A stretch of DNA of 6,536 nucleotides from NCBI GenBank assembly GCA_025355225.1, contig JANYAB010000204.1, positions 1 to 6,536 of the forward strand. The letters are read 5' to 3'. The notes under the pieces were generated by a model. That model made no database searches. It had not been told where the DNA came from and was given only the letters and a program-made list of their open reading frames with translations. Numbering within the stretch: the stretch's first letter is position 1; each line of letters begins with the position of its first letter. The translations under genes were made by a program, and so were the position numbers. Origin of the DNA: Bacteroidota bacterium (lineage in GTDB: Bacteria > Bacteroidota > Bacteroidia > Sphingobacteriales > Sphingobacteriaceae). Positions 1 through 4,591 of this stretch are shown piece by piece.

Positions 1-143
1 ATTTTTGTTTTAAGGAACTATGAGCCAAAGTTTTCGTTAAACACTAACTTATTGATAATTAATTTATTATCGATTTTACACTTTCGCTAACATCCGTCAA
101 ATTCATATATTTTAGTAAAAAAATGAGCAATATAGTGAGTACT

Positions 144-165
144 TTATAGCTAAATTATAGCTGAA
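144..165. repeat. Two 11-bp direct repeats (TTATAGCTAAA / TTATAGCTGAA)
   Basis: Two adjacent 11-base units differ at one position only. A period of about one helical turn is what OmpR/PhoB-type response regulators use for tandem half-sites, so this could be a binding site. No such regulator is encoded in the window, and the site lies about 100 bp upstream of the best promoter candidate. The repeat is seen directly; any function is a guess. Confidence 0.4.
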
Positions 166-180
166 TTCGCTTCTAAAAAG

Positions 181-195
181 TACACGATTTGTGTA
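181..195. repeat. Interrupted palindrome TACAC-N5-GTGTA
   Basis: Perfect 5-bp arms are separated by GATTT. It is operator-like in size and lies about 50 bp upstream of the -33 element of the proposed promoter. It does not match the TTGAT-N4-ATCAA sites found downstream. In an AT-rich spacer a repeat this short can occur by chance. Confidence 0.25.
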
Positions 196-241
196 TTCAA
201 TTAATTGGTGTCTTACGCTGCCTTTACCAAACGAAGTGTCC

Positions 242-274
242 TTTGTACAATAGATGTGACGCATGCTAACTTTG
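242..274 (+). promoter_or_regulatory. Candidate Bacteroidota-type promoter for the Crp/Fnr regulator
   Basis: TTTG at 242-245 and TAACTTTG at 267-274 match the Bacteroidota sigma-ABfr consensus (TTTG near -33, TAnnTTTG near -7), with a 21-base spacer. Transcription would begin near 279-281, leaving a leader of about 70 nt before the ATG at 354. A TGTGA half-site (255-259) and the palindrome GCATGC (261-266) lie inside the spacer, but I see no full CRP site. The call rests on consensus matching alone. Confidence 0.5.
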
Positions 275-353
275 AAATACGGTTTTCAGGGCGGGAATTA
301 CCAGCCAATTCTTATCATCATGCAAAAAAACTAAATTAGCGGTTTAAAAAACC

Positions 354-938
354 ATGCTCGATAATTTCTTCAATAAGCTGTCAAAAGGGATGACACTAAC
401 AGAAGCTGAAAAAGCAATTTTCAGGCAGCATATTAGTGTAAAGAGGCTAAGGAAACACCAATATCTTTTGCAGGAAGGGGAAATTTGTAAATCGGTAGCC
501 TTTGTGAGTAAAGGCATGCTCCGCTCGTATCTGGTGGACGAAAAAAATAACGAACACATTATACAATTTGCACCGGAGGGTTGGTTTATTTCCGATCTGA
601 ACAGTTTTATAACAGAAGATATTTCCAGTCTGAATATTGAGGCAATAGAAGATTCCGAATTGATACTGATAAGCAAAGCTTCACATGTATACCTGGAGAC
701 CGCCGTTCCCGGATTTTATAAATTTAATTACCTGCAGTATCGCGGTGCCTATATGTCGCTGCAGAAGAGATTAACAGACATGTTCATGTTATCGACCGAA
801 GAAAAATACACCAAACTTTTAAGTATTTATCCGGATATCACGCAGCGCGTACCGCAGCATATGATCGCTTCTTATCTCGGGTTAACACCGGAAACACTAA
901 GCCGTGTCAGAAAAAAACTCTTTGTAAAAAAGGACTAA
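354..938 (+). CDS. Crp/Fnr-family transcriptional regulator
   Basis: A 194-residue one-component regulator. Residues ~20-110 form a cyclic-nucleotide-binding-type beta barrel (EGEICKSVAFVSKGMLR at 41-57, then the conserved FAPEGWFISD region near 73-82). Residues ~112-145 are the likely dimerisation helix, and ~165-190 a winged helix-turn-helix (VPQHMIASYLGLTPETLSRV). The recognition helix has E180-x-x-S183-R184, the pattern FNR uses to contact TTGAT. The only cysteine is C46, so an FNR-type 4Fe-4S cluster is excluded, and I see no cAMP-contact arginine motif; the effector is therefore unknown. The ATG at 354 is chosen because it gives the usual family N-terminus; the leader is A-rich with no Shine-Dalgarno. 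The stop lies only 4 bases before a palindromic operator pair, which suggests that it regulates yceI and perhaps itself. Family assignment is firm, target assignment is inference. Confidence 0.93.
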   Translation: MLDNFFNKLSKGMTLTEAEKAIFRQHISVKRLRKHQYLLQEGEICKSVAFVSKGMLRSYLVDEKNNEHIIQFAPEGWFISDLNSFITEDISSLNIEAIEDSELILISKASHVYLETAVPGFYKFNYLQYRGAYMSLQKRLTDMFMLSTEEKYTKLLSIYPDITQRVPQHMIASYLGLTPETLSRVRKKLFVKKD

Positions 939-941
939 AGC

Positions 942-957
942 ATTGATCGAAATCAAT
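942..957. promoter_or_regulatory. FNR-type operator, distal box (ATTGATCGAAATCAAT)
   Basis: The 14-base core TTGAT-CGAA-ATCAA (943-956) matches the FNR consensus TTGAT-N4-ATCAA at all ten defined positions, and one further A/T pair extends the symmetry. It begins directly after the regulator stop codon and lies about 145 bp upstream of the yceI start. Its centre is 23 bp from the next box. I found no other copy in the window apart from that partner. Confidence 0.7.
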
Positions 958-965
958 ATTATTTC

Positions 966-979
966 TTGATTCATATCAA
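966..979. promoter_or_regulatory. FNR-type operator, proximal box (TTGATTCATATCAA)
   Basis: This is a second perfect TTGAT-N4-ATCAA palindrome, centred at 972.5. With the distal box it gives four half-sites within 37 bp. If the proposed -7 element at 1002-1009 is right and transcription starts near 1014, this box sits about 41.5 bp upstream, the usual position for class II activation by Crp/Fnr proteins. The start site is predicted only. Confidence 0.7.
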
Positions 980-983
980 TACA

Positions 984-1009
984 TTGGAAGGCGTTTTACT
1001 CTATTTTTA
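984..1009 (+). promoter_or_regulatory. Weak promoter candidate for yceI
   Basis: TATTTTTA at 1002-1009 differs from the Bacteroidota -7 element TAnnTTTG only at the last base. TTGG at 984-987 is a poor -33 element with a spacer shorter than usual. A weak -33 region would fit an activator-dependent promoter driven from the adjacent operator at 966-979. A leader of about 88 nt would follow; it contains a small GCATT-GA-AATGC palindrome at 1037-1048. This is tentative. Confidence 0.3.
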
Positions 1010-1101
1010 TCCCGAACCTTCCCGTCGTCAAATTAAGCATTGAAATGCAGGTTTGTGAGCCGTGAAGTATTACTTTAACTAAAAAAAACCAATTATTTAA
1101 C

Positions 1102-1680
1102 ATGAAGAAATTATTATTATTTGCGGTTCTCCTGCTTTTACAAAAAGCATTATTTGCCCAAACGGCTACGTGGAAAAATGATAAAATGCATTCCAAACTT
1201 AAGTTTACTGTTACTCATCATTTGCTTTCGGATGTAGATGGTTTGTTCAAAAAATTTGATGTGACCATAACTGCGGCCAACCCTGATTTTAGTGATGCCG
1301 TTTTTGAACTTTCAGCAGACGTGTCTTCAATCAACACGGAAGTTGAAATGCGTGATAATGATCTGAGAAGTGCTAACTTTTTTGATGCTGCGAAATACCC
1401 GGCTATCACTTTCAAAAGTTCATCAATAAAGGCAGACGGGACGAACAAGTATAAGCTTACCGGCAACCTGACCATGCATGGTGTTACAAAACCCGTAACG
1501 ATCGATCTTTGGTACCGCGGAACAAAAGAGAACCCAAATAGCAAGAAAAACGATGCCGGTTTTAAATTACGGGGTACATTAAAGCGTTCAGACTTTAATA
1601 TTGGTCCAAGCACGCCTACGGTACTTGTAAGCGACGAGGTTGAAATTGCAGCTGACGGCGAGTTTGCAAAAGCCAATTGA
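1102..1680 (+). CDS. YceI-family periplasmic protein
   Basis: A 192-residue precursor. Residues 1-20 are a signal peptide (KK, a leucine-rich core, cleavage near LFA-Q), so the product is expected in the periplasm. The rest is a single YceI-like lipocalin-type barrel with the family landmarks: W24 and H30-S31 at the start, the THH region at 38-40, MRDNDLRSANFFDAAKYP at 83-100, TMHGVTKPV at 124-132, RSDFNIG at 162-168 and DEVEI at 178-182. Structurally studied members bind polyprenyl or other long lipids in the barrel, and family members have been linked to quinone or isoprenoid handling and stress; the ligand here is unknown. The start is supported by the signal peptide and an A-rich leader without Shine-Dalgarno. 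It lies directly downstream of two FNR-type boxes and is their most likely target. Confidence 0.93.
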   Translation: MKKLLLFAVLLLLQKALFAQTATWKNDKMHSKLKFTVTHHLLSDVDGLFKKFDVTITAANPDFSDAVFELSADVSSINTEVEMRDNDLRSANFFDAAKYPAITFKSSSIKADGTNKYKLTGNLTMHGVTKPVTIDLWYRGTKENPNSKKNDAGFKLRGTLKRSDFNIGPSTPTVLVSDEVEIAADGEFAKAN

Positions 1681-1746
1681 TAATTCCGATCAAGCAACTT
1701 ACTTACCTGCGTCAGCGGTGAATATTTGATGCACACAAATTCATCC

Positions 1747-1762
1747 GGTCAAAGCTATGACC
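1747..1762. promoter_or_regulatory. Possible operator palindrome GGTCA-N6-TGACC
   Basis: Perfect 5-bp arms around AAGCTA lie in the 171-bp spacer between yceI and the SnoaL-like gene, about 90 bp upstream of the latter's preferred start. Arm length and N6 spacing resemble Crp-type sites, though the arm sequence differs. I found no good TAnnTTTG element near it. The symmetry is seen directly; function is speculative. Confidence 0.25.
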
Positions 1763-1851
1763 TGGTAGAAAATGATGTGCTTCCGGTTACCATTAGTAAA
1801 CTACGAGTCTCTATGAAATCAAACCTATCGTTCTTCTTAAACTATAATGTA

Positions 1852-2346
1852 ATGAAAAAATACATCATTGCCATTGCAGTTGTTTTAACTACCCTTATCA
1901 CCAATCAGGCTTTTGCGCAGTTGCCTGTAATACCTCTTGCAGATCAAAAAAAATTATTACAAAGCAACGATCCTAAGCTTGCGGCTAATAAAAAGCTAGT
2001 GTACGATTGCTGGCGTGAAATGCTGGAAGCAGGGCATATTGAACTGGCAGAGCAATATCTTGCCGAAAACTACATGCAGCATAATCCCAATGTTCCAACA
2101 GGAAGAAAAGGATTTGTTGAGTTATTTTCAAAATTTGCAAAACCTCAACCAATTGTGGATACAATAAAGGCGCCTGTAGTTGCTATAATCGCAGAAGGAG
2201 ACCTGGTTGTGATAAGCTTTGCTGCGAAATTGCCCGACCCGGCAGACAGCACAAAAACATATATATCCACATGGTTCGACATGTTTCGCATAGAAAATGG
2301 AAAACTTGCAGAGCATTGGGATGGGGCGCAAAAAACAAAGAATTAA
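1852..2346 (+). CDS. Exported SnoaL-like / NTF2-fold protein
   Basis: A 164-residue precursor starting MKKYIIAIAVVL, with a signal peptide ending near A22 (QAFA-QLP), so it is periplasmic or secreted. The mature part matches the SnoaL-like polyketide-cyclase/NTF2-fold group: a helical start (NKKLVYDCWREML), YMQHNPNVPTGR at 74-85, and the closing strand WFDMFRIENGKLAEHWD at 141-157. Family folds form a small cone-shaped cavity used by some members as isomerases, cyclases or hydratases; many have no known reaction, and none can be assigned here. The same frame is open from an ATG at 1726, but the extra 42 residues look non-coding and would bury the signal peptide, so 1852 is preferred. The esterase start lies 51 bp downstream, so the two are probably co-transcribed. 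Confidence 0.85.
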   Translation: MKKYIIAIAVVLTTLITNQAFAQLPVIPLADQKKLLQSNDPKLAANKKLVYDCWREMLEAGHIELAEQYLAENYMQHNPNVPTGRKGFVELFSKFAKPQPIVDTIKAPVVAIIAEGDLVVISFAAKLPDPADSTKTYISTWFDMFRIENGKLAEHWDGAQKTKN

Positions 2347-2397
2347 CACAGAATTGTTCTTGGTTCAAATCAGAAATTTTAATACATAGATAGGTAT

Positions 2398-4065
2398 ATG
2401 TCAAGCAGAAGGAAATTTTTAGGCCAGCTGTCACTTGTTACAGCTGCCATCACTCTACCAAAATTTGCCAGTTCTTCAGTTCTGGCTGAGGGCGATTTTG
2501 TAATAGCTGAGGCCTCTGAAGGCAAACTTAGGGGCATGAAAAAGGACGGTGTTTGTTTATTTAAAGGCGTTCCTTATGCAGGGACGCTATCAGGTGACAG
2601 AAGGTTTAAAAGGCCCGCAAAACTGGAGCCGTGGCAGGGTGTCAGGGACGCATTGGAGTTCGGGCCACCCGCCATTCAGGGCGATACTTTCAATCCTTCC
2701 TCAAGGGAGGACTGCTTGTTTCTTAATATCTGGACACCCGCTAATGACGGCAAAAAGCGGCCGGTCATGGTCTATAACCATGGTGGCGGCTTTGCCAACG
2801 GCTCCGGCGCGGCACCCGGTCAGGACGGAACGAACCTTGCAAAAAACTTTGATGTAGTCGTTGTGGAAACAAACCACCGGTTAGGGCTGATGGCTTTTCT
2901 ATATCTGGAAGATATTGCAGGCCCGGAATATGCCGGTTCTGGTAATAATGGCCTTTTGGATATTGTCGATGGCTTAAAATGGGTAAAAAAGAATATTGCA
3001 GCTTTTGGAGGCGACCCTAATAATGTGATGATCTGGGGCGAATCAGGCGGTGGCGCAAAAACAAGCTGTTTATATGCTATGCCGGCAGCAGTACCCTACT
3101 TTAATAAGGCCTCCATTGAAAGCGGCCCTGGCCTTAGAATGTTGCCGAAAGAAGCCGCAATCGAGATGACGAAGCTGGTATTCAGGGAACTAAATATCGA
3201 TCCAAAGGACTGGAAGAAAATACTTGATGTCCCCGTAAAAGATCTGATCGATGTTCAAAATAAGGTCCCCCGACTTATGGCTAACAGTGAGTACATTCAC
3301 AAACACGGTGTGGTGGGGTTCGTTCCTAACAACTTTGCACCGGTAGTGGACGGCGTAGCGCTGCCTCATGACCCTTTCGATCCCTTTGCACCGAAAATAT
3401 CAAAAGATAAGCCCTTGATGACCGGCTGGAACGAAGATGAATGGGCATTTTTTGCGATGTATTCACATGATACCGGTGCGCTGAAAAACGATTTTACATT
3501 TGAAGCATTGCAAGCAAAATTTGAACCCGAGTTCGGTGCTGATACGCAAAAAATAATTGAGACGTACAGGAGGACCAGGCCGAAAGCATCGGCAAGTGAT
3601 ATCTGGATGGCAGTTAAATCGATCAATATGATGGGGCTTGGCACTATTGCCATCGCAGAAAGGAAATCGGAACAACATGGCGCCCCGGTATACCTTTATA
3701 ATTTTGGTTATAAATCTGAGGCGAAGGTTCCTGGTACTGACTATCCTTTTGGTACGCCGCATGCCATGGACATCACATTCAAATTCAATAACGAAGTGCC
3801 GGGTGCACAGCCCGGGTTCTTAAGCGGGAGCAAGCCTGAGCGCTTCGTTGCGTCCCATCATATGGCAGAGCTATGGACGACTTTCGCAAGGACAGGTAAG
3901 CCTGCTGCGAAGGGCGTTCCTGAGTGGCCGACCTACAATTTGACAGAAAGGCCTACTATGCGCATTGATACCAACTGCGAAGTAATTAATGACAGATATA
4001 AAGAGGAACTGGCGATGTGGCGGTCTATCGGGAGGATAAGCTATCATCCGCTTAATTCAAAATAA
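2398..4065 (+). CDS. Tat-exported type-B carboxylesterase (alpha/beta hydrolase)
   Basis: A 555-residue serine esterase of the carboxylesterase type-B/para-nitrobenzyl esterase family, full length for the group. The N-terminus has a twin-arginine motif (S3-R4-R5-K6-F7-L8) before a hydrophobic segment, with cleavage likely near residue 30, so it should be exported folded. Landmarks in order: EDCLFLNIW (104-112), the second family signature; the oxyanion loop HGGGF (128-132); FGGDPNNVMIWGESGGG (203-219) with nucleophile S216; E348 in GWNEDE as the likely acid; and H455 in GTPHAMDI as the base. The elbow reads GESGGG rather than the commoner GESAGG, a variant I recall from bacterial members. Substrates are unknown: simple or aromatic esters, possibly acylated plant polymers. 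It follows the SnoaL-like gene by 51 bp with no promoter or terminator visible between, which suggests one transcript. Confidence 0.93.
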   Translation: MSSRRKFLGQLSLVTAAITLPKFASSSVLAEGDFVIAEASEGKLRGMKKDGVCLFKGVPYAGTLSGDRRFKRPAKLEPWQGVRDALEFGPPAIQGDTFNPSSREDCLFLNIWTPANDGKKRPVMVYNHGGGFANGSGAAPGQDGTNLAKNFDVVVVETNHRLGLMAFLYLEDIAGPEYAGSGNNGLLDIVDGLKWVKKNIAAFGGDPNNVMIWGESGGGAKTSCLYAMPAAVPYFNKASIESGPGLRMLPKEAAIEMTKLVFRELNIDPKDWKKILDVPVKDLIDVQNKVPRLMANSEYIHKHGVVGFVPNNFAPVVDGVALPHDPFDPFAPKISKDKPLMTGWNEDEWAFFAMYSHDTGALKNDFTFEALQAKFEPEFGADTQKIIETYRRTRPKASASDIWMAVKSINMMGLGTIAIAERKSEQHGAPVYLYNFGYKSEAKVPGTDYPFGTPHAMDITFKFNNEVPGAQPGFLSGSKPERFVASHHMAELWTTFARTGKPAAKGVPEWPTYNLTERPTMRIDTNCEVINDRYKEELAMWRSIGRISYHPLNSK

Positions 4066-4102
4066 CGGCTATCTTGTAAACATTGCCCTAAAATAAAGAA
4101 AT

Positions 4103-4251
4103 ATGTCTTTAAAAAAAACCTGATCGTCACGCTGTTTACACTTCTGATGGCACCTGCTTTTGCTCAAAACGTCACCATACCACACCAGGAAACCAAGGGG
4201 ACTACCAAACAATTGATTGTTAACGAAAAGCCATTCCTTGTGCTTGTTTAA
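4103..4251 (+). pseudogene. Frameshifted N-terminal remnant, probably of a GH35/DUF5597 beta-galactosidase-type gene
   Basis: The ATG at 4103 opens a frame that stops at 4121, just after a run of eight A (4111-4118). With one more A the frame would read into a clean signal peptide (KKNLIVTLFTLLMAPAFAQ) followed by TIPHQETKGTTKQLIVNEKP and FLVLV, then stop at 4249. The segment from TIPH to FLVL resembles, from memory, the start of exported GH35 enzymes with a DUF5597 domain (IPxLxxxGxxTQLIVxGKPFLxLGGE), which are normally over 500 residues. Only about 45 residues remain and the GGE continuation is lost. It lies 37 bp after the esterase, so a sugar-processing gene may once have followed the esterase. 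The frameshift and stops are seen directly; the family match is recollection. Confidence 0.6.
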
Positions 4252-4409
4252 ATTTAGGATAATTTTACCTACCTTAGTGTAACGGTTTACAGCTACAAAC
4301 TGGCAAAAATGGTTGCAGTGAGTAATTCGGAGAGTCAGGACATTTCAGCTTAAAATGATATTGATAACCAGTGGGTTACAGCCAAAATTGGTTTCCCCTA
4401 CGGGCTACT
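4252..4409 (+). other. Stop-interrupted former coding sequence of unknown origin
   Basis: The frame of the preceding remnant continues after stops at 4249 and 4255 into a protein-like stretch (DNFTYLSVTVYSYKLAKMV, then AVSNSESQDISA), then a stop at 4351, then NDIDNQWVTAKIGFPYGLL up to the terminator. This could be further decayed coding sequence, perhaps the far end of the same lost gene after an internal deletion, or simply an open stretch by chance. VTVYSYK loosely recalls the C-terminal strand of DUF5597 proteins, but that is too little to assign. No family is recognised. Confidence 0.3.
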
Positions 4410-4445
4410 AAAGGAAACAAACAATTACGTTTGTTTCCTTTTTTT
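4410..4445 (+). terminator. Strong intrinsic terminator
   Basis: A perfect 13-bp stem (AAAGGAAACAAAC at 4410-4422 with GTTTGTTTCCTTT at 4429-4441) closes a six-base loop and runs into seven consecutive T (4439-4445). This is a textbook rho-independent terminator for plus-strand transcription. It closes the yceI-SnoaL-esterase-remnant block and separates it from the permease. There is also an A-run on the left side, but it is short, so minus-strand activity would be weaker. Confidence 0.9.
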
Positions 4446-4484
4446 GTGCCCTATAAAAACTGCACTTACCACCCCGGTTAAAAG

Positions 4485-4514
4485 TTTGAAAACGGAGTAA
4501 TAACCGTAAGTTTA
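4485..4514 (+). promoter_or_regulatory. Candidate Bacteroidota-type promoter for the permease
   Basis: TTTG at 4485-4488 and TAAGTTTA at 4507-4514 are 18 bases apart; the second differs from TAnnTTTG only in its last base. It lies 40 bases after the terminator and about 80 bases before the permease ATG. An inverted repeat CGGTTA (4475-4480) / TAACCG (4501-4506) flanks the -33 element and ends exactly at the -7 element, so it could be an operator. This is consensus matching only. Confidence 0.4.
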
Positions 4515-4591
4515 TAGCTCTATGCTTCCTTTCAGGAATTGTGTAAAGAAGAGTTTAACAAATTAGTTATATTAGTCACTCCCGAAATCCT

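Larger units (their letters stand above)
1..241. other. AT-rich non-coding region upstream of the regulator gene
   Basis: No convincing gene is visible on either strand; the ATG-initiated frames I followed here close after a few codons (for example the ATG at 123 stops after eight codons). The stretch is strongly AT-rich and carries small symmetric or repeated motifs: an 11-bp tandem repeat at 144-165, an interrupted palindrome at 181-195 and the 10-bp palindrome CAATTAATTG at 198-207. These would fit an upstream regulatory region, but none matches an operator I can name. Confidence 0.6.

Noticed and set aside
51..65. Third FNR-like box starting TTGAT-AATT
   Set aside because: The second half reads AATTT, matching only one of the five ATCAA positions.
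255..270. CRP-like site TGTGA-CGCATG-CTAAC in the regulator promoter
   Set aside because: Only the left arm matches TGTGA; the right arm does not resemble TCACA.
341..353. GGTTT-AAA-AAACC hairpin immediately before the regulator ATG
   Set aside because: The stem is 5 bp with a 3-base loop in A-rich sequence; too weak to support a regulatory call.
942..979. FNR boxes read as hairpins of a terminator for the regulator gene
   Set aside because: The stems are only 5-6 bp, AT-rich and not followed by a T-run, while the match to a protein-binding consensus is exact.
1218..1736. Long open frame on the minus strand opposite yceI
   Set aside because: It is the antisense of a clear YceI protein, with low-complexity serine-rich sequence and no family resemblance.
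1726..1851. 42-residue N-terminal extension of the SnoaL-like protein from an ATG at 1726
   Set aside because: It would place a clear signal peptide in mid-protein, looks non-coding and overlaps an operator-like palindrome; the ATG at 1852 gives a normal exported precursor.
3366..3762. Overlapping minus-strand open frames inside the esterase gene
   Set aside because: They are shadows of a conserved, full-length esterase containing the catalytic motifs on the plus strand.
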